37,043 nt of DNA, taken from contig NZ_JAFJSY010000066.1 in NCBI RefSeq assembly GCF_019857225.1, positions 1 through 37,043 of the forward strand. The letters are read 5' to 3'. Of the stretch, positions 1 to 6,373 are shown piece after piece. Position 1 is the stretch's first letter, and each line of letters begins with the position of its first letter. The stretch is from Streptomyces plumbidurans (lineage in GTDB: Bacteria > Actinomycetota > Actinomycetes > Streptomycetales > Streptomycetaceae). Made by a program: the position numbers and the translations under genes. The notes under the pieces are model-generated. The model worked only from the letters and a program-made list of their open reading frames with translations. It had not been told where the DNA came from and did no database searches.

Positions 1-1514
1 TCCCGACGCTCGTACGACGACGAAGCCGGCGCCCTGTCCGCATCCGGCGCCACCGACTGCTCCGGCACCGACACCTCGGCCGCCTCGGCAACCGCCGCCT
101 GCGCCTCCGCCACCGCGACCTGCGGGTCCTCCCCACGCTCACGGGCAACCTGCGCCACCAGCCGGTCGGCCTCGCCGCGCAGCTCCGTCGCGCGCCGCTG
201 CGCACGCTCCAACTGCTTCGTCAGATGCGAGACCTCACGCTCGGCCTGCTGCGCCGCATTGCCCGCGGACTCGGCCTGAACCTCCGTCATCGAACGCGCA
301 CCGGTGATCTCGGCGACCTCCGGATCGAACGCCGTACCGGAGTTGATGATGTGCCGCCCGGCATCCACGCCCGCATCCTCCATCAACCGGAAGATCTGGC
401 GACGCTGATGCGGCAGGGACAGCGACACGACCGTGCCCGTACGACCCGCACGAGCGGTACGCCCGGCACGGTGCAGATAGTCCTTGTGGTCGCCGGCCGG
501 GTCCACGTTCAGCACCAGATCGATGCCGTCGACGTGAATACCGCGAGCCGCCACATCGGTCGCGACCAACGCGTTGACGTAGCCGTCCTTGAAGTCCGCC
601 AGCGTCCGCGTCCGCGCACCCTGCGTCATGCCACCGTGCAGCGCGTCCGCCTTCACACCCGCGTCACGCAGCTGCTCGGCGATACGGTCCGCACCCAGCT
701 GCGTACGCACGAAGATGATCGTGCGGCCCTTGCGGGACGCGATCGCCGCAGTGACCGGCGCCTTGTCCTTCGGCTTCACGATCAGGATGTGGTGCGACAT
801 CGTCGTGACATTGCCCTGAGCACTGTCGACCTCGTGCGAGACCGGGTCGACCAGGTAGCGCTTGACCAGCGTGGAGATCTCGTTCTCCATCGTGGCCGAG
901 AACAGCATCCGCTGACCGCCCGCCGGAACCTGGTCCAGCAGCTCCGTCACCTCGGGCAGGAAGCCCAGGTCGGACATCTGGTCCGCCTCGTCGATCACCG
1001 CGATCTGCACGTTCTCCAGGGAACAGGCACCACGGTTGATGAGGTCGCGCAGCCGGCCCGGAGTCGCGACGAGGACATCGACGCCGCGCTCCAGGGCGTA
1101 GATCTGGTTGCCCATCGACGTACCGCCGCAGACGACCTTCATCTTCAGGCCCAGGACATCGCCGTACGGCTGCAGGGCGTCCGCCACCTGCATCGCCAGC
1201 TCACGCGTCGGCGTGAGGATGACAGCGCGCGGCTTGTGCTTCTCGGTGCGACCACCGGCGAGCGTCGCCAGGGTCGGCAGACCGAACGAGAGAGTCTTGC
1301 CGGAGCCCGTGCGGCCACGGCCGAGAATGTCCTTGCCGACCAGGGCGTCCGGGATGGTCGCCGCCTGGATCGGGAAGGGGGTGGTCACGCCGTTCTGGGC
1401 GAGCTTGCGCACCACGCCCTCGGGGAGACCGAGGTCCGCGAACGTGACCTCGACAGCGTCCTCGGTGCCCTCGTTCTCGGGCACGACGACGTGATCAGTA
1501 CTGGAAATGGACAT
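1..1514 (-). CDS. DEAD-box ATP-dependent RNA helicase (C-terminus cut by window edge)
   Basis: Unwinds RNA duplexes, probably in ribosome assembly or RNA turnover in the cytoplasm. Reading from the ATG at 1514, all helicase motifs are present: Walker A GRTGSGKT (about residues 67-74), PTRELA, TPGR, DEAD (in VIDEADQM), SAT (in MLFSAT), ARGI and HRAGRTARAGR. The helicase core covers about residues 22-400. After it comes a heptad-rich, probably coiled-coil stretch (AAQQAEREVSHLTKQLE) and an Ala/Glu-rich tail that runs off the window, so about 500 residues are visible. The Shine-Dalgarno (GGAAGG) is 11-12 nt from the ATG, which is long. The leader is about 150 nt if the predicted promoter is right. 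Family assignment is secure; the cellular target is not visible. Confidence 0.95.
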   Translation of the reverse strand, partial: MSISSTDHVVVPENEGTEDAVEVTFADLGLPEGVVRKLAQNGVTTPFPIQAATIPDALVGKDILGRGRTGSGKTLSFGLPTLATLAGGRTEKHKPRAVILTPTRELAMQVADALQPYGDVLGLKMKVVCGGTSMGNQIYALERGVDVLVATPGRLRDLINRGACSLENVQIAVIDEADQMSDLGFLPEVTELLDQVPAGGQRMLFSATMENEISTLVKRYLVDPVSHEVDSAQGNVTTMSHHILIVKPKDKAPVTAAIASRKGRTIIFVRTQLGADRIAEQLRDAGVKADALHGGMTQGARTRTLADFKDGYVNALVATDVAARGIHVDGIDLVLNVDPAGDHKDYLHRAGRTARAGRTGTVVSLSLPHQRRQIFRLMEDAGVDAGRHIINSGTAFDPEVAEITGARSMTEVQAESAGNAAQQAEREVSHLTKQLERAQRRATELRGEADRLVAQVARERGEDPQVAVAEAQAAVAEAAEVSVPEQSVAPDADRAPASSSYERR

Positions 1515-1673
1515 GCGTAAGCGAAACCTTCCGGAGTCTCGTCGGCACGCGCCCGTCAACTCCGTGTTTCGCAATTACGACCGCCTCTATGCGGTCCGCC
1601 ACGGCAAGGGAGAGTACGCGCCACACGGCGCGCTCTGCAGTGGCGCCGGGCAAATGGGATCAAACGATCTACC

Positions 1674-1703
1674 ACCATACGCACCCTCCACCCCCGAAGG
1701 CAA
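1674..1703 (-). promoter_or_regulatory. Predicted promoter of the DEAD-box helicase, with leader hairpin
   Basis: On the minus strand a -35-like TTGCCT (1698-1703) is followed after 18 nt by TATGGT (1674-1679). This would start transcription near 1667 and give a leader of about 150 nt. Inside that leader is a perfect inverted repeat GACCGC-ctctat-GCGGTC (1579-1596). The promoter was called by eye and is moderate to weak; the hairpin is exact. Confidence 0.35.
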
Positions 1704-1771
1704 ACCGAGCCCCGTAGACGTACGTCACACCTCAAACGGCGTACGACCTGCCAGGGCCTTGCCGGGCGCTC

Positions 1772-2308
1772 CTACGCAGGCTCCCCCGCAACAGGCGCCC
1801 CCGCCGCAGGCGCCGGCTCCCGCTCCGCCAACTGCGGCCCAGCCTCCTGATGCGCCGACGACGACGGCTCCGCAACCGTCGGCTCCGGCGAAGCAGACAC
1901 CGACGGCTGACTCGGCGACGCCGGCGGATCAGCCGGACGCGACACAGTCGGCGTCACACCGGCCGACGTCGACGCACCCGGCCTACCAGGCTTCCCCGGC
2001 CCACCCGACGCCGCAGCAGACCGACCCGCCCCCGCCGACGGCGACACCGAAGGCGACGCCGACTCCCCGCCCCTCCCGCCCTTCCCCCTGCCGCCACCAT
2101 GCTTGCCGTCGAGCGCAACCCCACCCCCGGCACCCCGACGCGAAACCCCCGACCCCCCGTCCGGCGCCTCACCACCATGACCCCGCGCCGACTGCGACGG
2201 CCGAACACCCCCACCGCCCCCGTCCCCACCCACGCTCATACAACCGGCGGCAGCAGCGACAGCCATCACCGTGGCAGCCAGACGAACAGGTACGAACATG
2301 GGGCGCAC
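1772..2308 (-). CDS. Low-complexity putative lipoprotein
   Basis: 178 residues from a GTG at 2308, chosen because GGAGG lies 9 nt upstream; an ATG at 2299 is the alternative. The N-terminus is a signal peptide with a basic-poor n-region, a hydrophobic VMAVAAAA core and a lipobox-like AAGC, which puts the lipidated Cys at about residue 23. The mature part is almost entirely Gly/Ser/Pro/Ala/Arg, without a recognisable domain, and may be a wall-spanning linker. It lies between the helicase and a metallopeptidase gene on the same strand. The biased composition means part of the frame could be chance, but signal peptide plus good ribosome site support a real gene. No function can be given. Confidence 0.55.
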   Translation of the reverse strand: MRPMFVPVRLAATVMAVAAAAGCMSVGGDGGGGGVRPSQSARGHGGEAPDGGSGVSRRGAGGGVALDGKHGGGRGKGGRGGESASPSVSPSAGAGRSAAASGGPGKPGRPGASTSAGVTPTVSRPADPPASPSQPSVSASPEPTVAEPSSSAHQEAGPQLAEREPAPAAGAPVAGEPA

Positions 2309-2384
2309 GGAAAGCCACCTCCGGGGTGGGAACAGGAGTCAACCTCCCCAACTCCCGCCGCCCACAAGAGGACACGCGCCCCAC

Positions 2385-2735
2385 TCACCCGTAACCAAGA
2401 GCATGCAAACGCGCATCGTCGATACCGAAGTGATGCGCGATCTCATGCACCACCGTCACCTCGGTCTCCGCCACCACGTCCTCCCGCGACGCACACATCC
2501 TCAGCGTCGGACCCCGGTAGATCGTGATCCGATCCGGCAGCACACCCGCATACCACTCACCCCGATCCGTCAACGGAGTGCCCTCATACAACCCGAGCAG
2601 CTCAGAATCACCGGCGGGCGGCTCGTCCTCGACGAACACCGCGACATTGTCCATCAGCCGCGTCAACTCCGACGGAATCCGATCCAGCGCCTCAGCGACC
2701 AGCTCCTCGAACTCCTCGCGCGTCATCTCCAGCAC
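2385..2735 (-). CDS. Small zincin-like metallopeptidase (HExxH)
   Basis: 116 residues from the GTG at 2735 (V-L-E-M-T-R-E-E-F); a longer frame to 2831 exists but would overlap the divergent phosphoesterase start, and ATG 2726 is a shorter option. The C-terminal motif VVHEIAHHFGIDDARL holds the two zinc histidines and the catalytic Glu, with an Asp-rich segment that can provide the third ligand. The rest (EFEELVAEALDRIP, VAVFVEDEPP, LLGLYEGTPL) matches the minimal actinobacterial/alpha-proteobacterial metallopeptidase family (formerly DUF1025). Family members are soluble cytoplasmic proteins of about this size with unknown substrate. The gene is divergent from the metallophosphoesterase at 2831. 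Confidence 0.85.
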   Translation of the reverse strand: MLEMTREEFEELVAEALDRIPSELTRLMDNVAVFVEDEPPAGDSELLGLYEGTPLTDRGEWYAGVLPDRITIYRGPTLRMCASREDVVAETEVTVVHEIAHHFGIDDARLHALGYG

Positions 2736-2830
2736 ACGCCCATTGTCAGCCACAACAGCGCCACACGAGAGCCGTACGACAGTCGCCGACCCACCGCATA
2801 TCCACACCCGCACCTGGGCATACGGGATCA

Positions 2831-4426
2831 ATGGCCCGCGTCCCCGCCGCCGTCACCGCACTCAACCGCATCCGAAGGGCACCCCGCGCCCTCACCCGGC
2901 ACCCCCGCAACCGCCGCCGACCACAACCGGCACTCGAACTCACCCCACAACACCCACCCTGGCTACGCGCCCTCAGCCTCGTAGCCGTCGTCCTGCTCGG
3001 CGCCTGGCTGGGACTCCTCATCGTCGGCAACGTCCGCGTACCCGTCGGCCCCGTCAACACCACCATGACCCTGCGGCCCTCCCTCACCGGCGGCACCAAA
3101 ATCAACGTCTCACCACTCGGCGCCCTCCAGCTCAACAGCCACCACGCACCAGTCCGCCTCGACGTCAACATCGACCAACTCGACCCCGAACGCGCCCAAG
3201 CCCTCGTCGACCACCCCGAACGCCTCACCGGACTCCAACACGAAGTCACCCACGACATCGAACACGGCACCCTCGACCTCGCCCTGCGCTCCTGCATCGC
3301 CGTCGTCTCCGGCGCCACAGCCCTCGGCCTCGCCGTCTACCGCCGCCCCCGCCAAGCCCTCACAGCCGGCGCCACCGCCCTCACCCTCCTCATCGCCTCT
3401 GGAGCCACCGCCTGGGCCACCTGGAACCCCGAATCCGTCCTCGAACCCAAATACAGCGGCCTCCTCTCCTCCGCCCCATCCCTCGTCGGCAACGCCCGCA
3501 ACATCGTCACCGAATTCGACGTCTACCAAAAAGAACTGGCACGCCTCGTCACCAACGTCACCAAGCTCTACGACGTCACCTCCACCCTCCCCGCCTACCA
3601 GCCCGACCCCACCACCGTCCGCGTCCTGCACGTCTCCGACATCCACCTCAACCCCGCAAGCTGGAAGATCATCGCCTCGCTCGTACAGCAGTACAAAGTC
3701 AACGTCATCGTCGACACCGGCGACACCATGGACCACGGCACCGCAGCCGAAAACGGCTTCCTCGACCCCATCGCCGACCTCGGAACCCCCTACATCTGGG
3801 TCCGCGGCAACCACGACTCCGACCTCACCCAGCGGTACCTGACCCACATGAAAAACGTGCACGTCCTCGACAACGGCCACGCCGAAACCGTCGCCGGACT
3901 GCGCTTCGCAGGCATCGGCGACCCCCAATTCACACCCGACCGCTCCAACGCACCCGGAGCCGACCAATCCGAACAACTCGCCGGCGACCGCCTCGCCTCC
4001 GCCCTGCGCGACCAGAAAAACGCACGCACACCCGTCGACATCGCCATGGCCCACGAACCATCGGCCGCACGCGAGGTCGACGGCGACGTACCACTGGTCC
4101 TCTGCGGTCACCTGCACCACGAAGGCGACGAAATCCTCAAATACGGGACCCGGCTCCGCATGGAGGGATCCACCGGCGGCAGCGGCCTACGAGCGCTGGA
4201 ACACACATACCCGGCCCCCGTCGAGGCCTCCATCCTCTACTTCGACCGCGACACCCGGCTCCTGCAGGCCTGGGACTCGATCAAGCTCGGAGGCCTGGGC
4301 GAGACGACAGCCGAGGTCACCCGCCACCTGCCGAAGGAGAACCAACCGGGAGCCACACCCTCGCCCGCCACGACCTCCACGCCCCCCTCGGTCTCCTCGT
4401 CACCCTCGGTCTCCACCTCCCCCTAA
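2831..4426 (+). CDS. Membrane-anchored metallophosphoesterase
   Basis: 531 residues. A very basic N-terminus is followed by a membrane helix at about 48-68, an extracytoplasmic stretch, a second hydrophobic region with two possible helices at about 152-198, and a calcineurin-like phosphoesterase domain from about 262. Metal-binding motifs are complete: DIH (D270, H272), GDTMDH (D298), GNHD (326-329) and the late H in MAHEP plus GHLHH. The C-terminal 30 residues are Thr/Ser/Pro-rich. The substrate cannot be told from sequence. The ATG at 2831 has a weak GGGAT upstream. It is the last gene before the tRNA cluster, and its stop is 6 nt before the predicted tRNA promoter. Confidence 0.9.
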   Translation: MARVPAAVTALNRIRRAPRALTRHPRNRRRPQPALELTPQHPPWLRALSLVAVVLLGAWLGLLIVGNVRVPVGPVNTTMTLRPSLTGGTKINVSPLGALQLNSHHAPVRLDVNIDQLDPERAQALVDHPERLTGLQHEVTHDIEHGTLDLALRSCIAVVSGATALGLAVYRRPRQALTAGATALTLLIASGATAWATWNPESVLEPKYSGLLSSAPSLVGNARNIVTEFDVYQKELARLVTNVTKLYDVTSTLPAYQPDPTTVRVLHVSDIHLNPASWKIIASLVQQYKVNVIVDTGDTMDHGTAAENGFLDPIADLGTPYIWVRGNHDSDLTQRYLTHMKNVHVLDNGHAETVAGLRFAGIGDPQFTPDRSNAPGADQSEQLAGDRLASALRDQKNARTPVDIAMAHEPSAAREVDGDVPLVLCGHLHHEGDEILKYGTRLRMEGSTGGSGLRALEHTYPAPVEASILYFDRDTRLLQAWDSIKLGGLGETTAEVTRHLPKENQPGATPSPATTSTPPSVSSSPSVSTSP

Positions 4427-4432
4427 ACCGTT

Positions 4433-4462
4433 TTGGCGATACCTCCCGCCATCCCATATGCT
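4433..4462 (+). promoter_or_regulatory. Predicted promoter of the tRNA-Glu/Asp/Phe cluster
   Basis: TTGGCG (4433-4438), an 18-nt spacer and TATGCT (4457-4462) lie in the short gap between the phosphoesterase stop and tRNA-Glu. Predicted start is near 4469, giving a leader of about 38 nt to be removed by processing. Called by eye. Confidence 0.5.
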
Positions 4463-4506
4463 TCTCACGTCCCCGACGCGCTGAGAGGCGCCCAGGCGGG
4501 CCGATA

Positions 4507-4579
4507 GCCCTCATCGTCTAGCGGCCTAGGACGCCGCCCTTTCAAGGCGGTAGCACGGGTTCGAATCCCGTTGGGGGCA
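4507..4579 (+). tRNA. tRNA-Glu (anticodon TTC)
   Basis: 73 nt, full cloverleaf: acceptor GCCCTCA pairs with TGGGGGC (one G-T pair), anticodon stem CCGCC/GGCGG encloses CTTTCAA with anticodon TTC, and the T-loop is GGTTCGAATCC. CCA is not encoded. First gene of a three-tRNA cluster. Confidence 0.95.
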
Positions 4580-4617
4580 CGCAACACCGTGTGCGACACT
4601 GTCGTACGCAACAGCTT

Positions 4618-4692
4618 GGTCCTGTGGAGCAGTTTGGAGTGCTCGCCACCCTGTCAAGGTGGAGGCCGCGGGTTCAAATCCCGTCAGGACCG
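4618..4692 (+). tRNA. tRNA-Asp (anticodon GTC), copy 1
   Basis: 75 nt. Acceptor GGTCCTG/CAGGACC, anticodon stem CCACC/GGTGG enclosing CTGTCAA (GTC), T-arm GCGGGTTCAAATCCCGT. Discriminator G; CCA not encoded. Identical over its whole length to the tRNA-Asp at 10421-10495, 5.8 kb away in the same orientation. Confidence 0.95.
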
Positions 4693-4716
4693 CGGAGATC
4701 TTTTCGAAGATCTCAT

Positions 4717-4790
4717 GGCTGGGTAGCTCAGTTGGTACGAGCGGCCGCCTGAAAAGCGGCAGGTCGCCGGTTCGACCCCGGCCCCAGCCA
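4717..4790 (+). tRNA. tRNA-Phe (anticodon GAA)
   Basis: 74 nt. Acceptor GGCTGGG/CCCAGCC, anticodon stem GCCGC/GCGGC enclosing CTGAAAA (GAA), T-loop GGTTCGACCCC, discriminator A, no encoded CCA. Last tRNA of the cluster; a terminator starts 5 nt later. Confidence 0.95.
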
Positions 4791-4795
4791 CAGCA

Positions 4796-4823
4796 AAGGC
4801 CCCGATCTCCGGATCGGGGCCTT
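4796..4823 (+). terminator. Rho-independent terminator of the tRNA cluster
   Basis: AAGGCCCCGATC and GATCGGGGCCTT form a perfect 12-bp stem around a TCCG loop, followed by TTGTTGT. Ends the Glu-Asp-Phe transcript. The flanking A and T make it able to work for minus-strand transcription coming from tnpB as well. Confidence 0.9.
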
Positions 4824-4841
4824 GTTGTATGTACGCCTTGT

Positions 4842-4997
4842 GCATCATCGCTACGTGGACGAGCGATCGCGTCCGCTGCCAGTGAGCCCTCGGCTTGCAG
4901 CTCGGGCCCCGCACCTTGGGCATGATCGCTCCGTGTACGAGCGTCCGAGTCCGCTACCGGTCAGACACCCCGGCTTGCAGCTCGCCCCCGCCGATGG
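4842..4997. repeat. Imperfect tandem repeat, about 78-bp period, downstream of tnpB
   Basis: Copy A starts GCATCATCGCTACGTGG at 4842 and copy B starts GCATGATCGCTCCGTGT at 4920. They share roughly 80 percent identity over about 70 bp, ending in an identical GGCTTGCAGCTCG. Each copy holds a small inverted repeat: ATCGCT/AGCGAT in A and CGCTC/GAGCG in B. Read on the minus strand, each copy is GAGCTGCAAGCC followed by a hairpin, which looks like two right-end modules of the TnpB element in a row. Confidence 0.75.
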
Positions 4998-5060
4998 CTT
5001 CGGCGGGAGCGGCGCATCCAGCCCTAGACGACCAGCGTCAGGGCAGGGACCTGTGACTCG
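4920..5060 (-). ncRNA. Possible omega-RNA scaffold region of TnpB
   Basis: In studied IS605-family elements the TnpB guide RNA comes from the 3' end of tnpB and the right end. Here a perfect 8-bp stem CCCGCCGA/TCGGCGGG with a 5-nt loop lies at 4987-5007, 17 nt behind the tnpB stop. It is followed on the minus strand by GAGCTGCAAGCC and another hairpin. Position and structure fit a scaffold; limits and the guide start are not resolved. Confidence 0.3.
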
Positions 5061-6196
5061 GCCCCGCAGACCCACACCCACCAGCCGCGTCGGCCGATGA
5101 CGTGGGACGCATTCAGGTCGGCGTGCTCAACGAAGCCGCAGGACCTGCACGCGAACACGGCCTGGGAGGGCCGGTTGCGTTTGTCGATGTGGTGGCACTG
5201 GCAGCATTCCTGGCTGGTGTACGCCGGGCTGACGTGCACCAGGGGTACCCCGGCCTTGCGTGCCTTGTAGGCGATGAAGGAGCGGAGCTGCCCGAAGGCC
5301 CAGGAGTTCATCGTGACGCGTTGGGGCTTCTTCAGCCGTACCCGTTCGCGGATGCCGCTCAGGTCTTCGAGGGCGATGCCGCGACCGGTGCGTTGCGCCT
5401 CCGTCACGATGTGCTTGCTGATCTTGTGGTTGATGTCGCGGGTGCGTCGGGCCTGCTTGCCTGCGTGGCGTTTGGCCCGTCGTTTGGCCGAGCGGGTGTT
5501 CTTCGTGTCGAGGCGGCGGTAGAGGCGGCGGTCGTTCTGGCGTGTGCGGTTGATCTGTCGGCCGCTGTGTCGTCTGCCGGTGGAGGTGGTGGCGATGTTC
5601 TCGATGCCGAGGTCGACGCCGATGAAGTCATGCGGGGCGGGGTTCTGTGGGGGTTCGGGGACGTCGATGGCGGCCAGCAGGTACCAGTGGCCGTTCTGGT
5701 GGAGCAGGTTCGATTGGCCCTGGCGGCGGTGGGCGAGGAGGCGGAGTTGGTCTTCCTGGCCGGTGTAGGGGATGCGTTTCATGCGGCCGTGGACGGTCCA
5801 GATGGATACGGTTCGCTGCTCGGTCTGCCAGGAGAGCATGCGGTCGTCGTAGGCCTGGGCGGCGTCTGGGCGGAAGGTGATGGGCTTGCTGGTGGCCTTC
5901 GTGTGGCGCTTGGCGCCGGGTCGGCCGAGGTGGCCGCCTTTGAGGCTGCCGTGGAGGGACGCGTATGAGTTGCAGGCCTTCTTGATGGCGAGTTGCGCGG
6001 CTTGGGCGCCGAGGCTGAAGCGTTCCTTGATCTCGGAGTAGATCTGTGTGCGGAGTTCGCGGTTCTGTTTGATGCCGGTGGTGAAGGCGTGTCGGGACGC
6101 GTGGTTGGCGGCCTCGTTGCAGGTGCGCAGGGTTGCCTGGAGGGCCGTTGCCTGGTGGGGGGTCGGCAGGAGTTTCACGCGGATGACGAGCTTCAC
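5024..6196 (-). CDS. tnpB: TnpB, RNA-guided nuclease of IS200/IS605 type
   Basis: 390 residues, the normal size for TnpB. The family's RuvC-like nuclease residues are all visible: D195 in GVDLGIEN, E277 in ALEDLSGIRER and D360 in HADLNASHVI. The zinc finger pairs C331/C334 and C350/C353 are also intact. The N-terminal part (KLVIRVKLLPTPHQ, then a Lys/Arg-rich region) matches the REC/WED half. TnpB proteins cut DNA next to a short target-adjacent motif using an omega-RNA and help the transposon persist. The start is a GTG at 6196 without a convincing ribosome site, lying inside the inverted repeat at 6194-6276. No tnpA is nearby. Probably an active nuclease, or a retained remnant. Confidence 0.92.
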   Translation of the reverse strand: MKLVIRVKLLPTPHQATALQATLRTCNEAANHASRHAFTTGIKQNRELRTQIYSEIKERFSLGAQAAQLAIKKACNSYASLHGSLKGGHLGRPGAKRHTKATSKPITFRPDAAQAYDDRMLSWQTEQRTVSIWTVHGRMKRIPYTGQEDQLRLLAHRRQGQSNLLHQNGHWYLLAAIDVPEPPQNPAPHDFIGVDLGIENIATTSTGRRHSGRQINRTRQNDRRLYRRLDTKNTRSAKRRAKRHAGKQARRTRDINHKISKHIVTEAQRTGRGIALEDLSGIRERVRLKKPQRVTMNSWAFGQLRSFIAYKARKAGVPLVHVSPAYTSQECCQCHHIDKRNRPSQAVFACRSCGFVEHADLNASHVIGRRGWWVWVCGAESQVPALTLVV

Positions 6197-6276
6197 GTAC
6201 GAAAATCTAGATCTTGGGGTGGGTTCGGTCTGGCGATCGGCTTTCGATCACCTCCTCGAGTGATCATTCGTACGTG
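6194..6276. repeat. 10-bp inverted repeat with nested hairpin between tnpB and hrpA
   Basis: CACGTACGAA (6194-6203) and TTCGTACGTG (6267-6276) are exact reverse complements 63 nt apart. Inside lies GATCAC-N8-GTGATC (6246-6265). The left arm includes the tnpB GTG start. It may be the left end of the TnpB element or a control site in the divergent tnpB/hrpA gap. Confidence 0.6.
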
Positions 6277-6373
6277 CGGTCGAGGTGCGCGCGTGTCTGC
6301 GGTGGTGCTGTCGGGGGTGGGCGCGACAAATCGTTCGCCAGGGATTTCCGGGAGGTGAGATCCTGGATCGCGT

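Larger units (their letters stand above)
4842..6276 (-). mobile_element. IS200/IS605-type TnpB-only element (approximate limits)
   Basis: A single tnpB gene with no TnpA Y1 transposase lies between the tRNA-Phe terminator and hrpA. Candidate right-end material (4842-5007) carries a duplicated hairpin module and a stem-loop just behind the tnpB stop. Candidate left-end material (6194-6276) carries a 10-bp inverted repeat with a smaller hairpin inside. IS605-type elements carry subterminal hairpins and no target duplication, so the exact ends cannot be set by eye. The element would depend on a TnpA supplied elsewhere, or is fixed in place. Confidence 0.5.
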
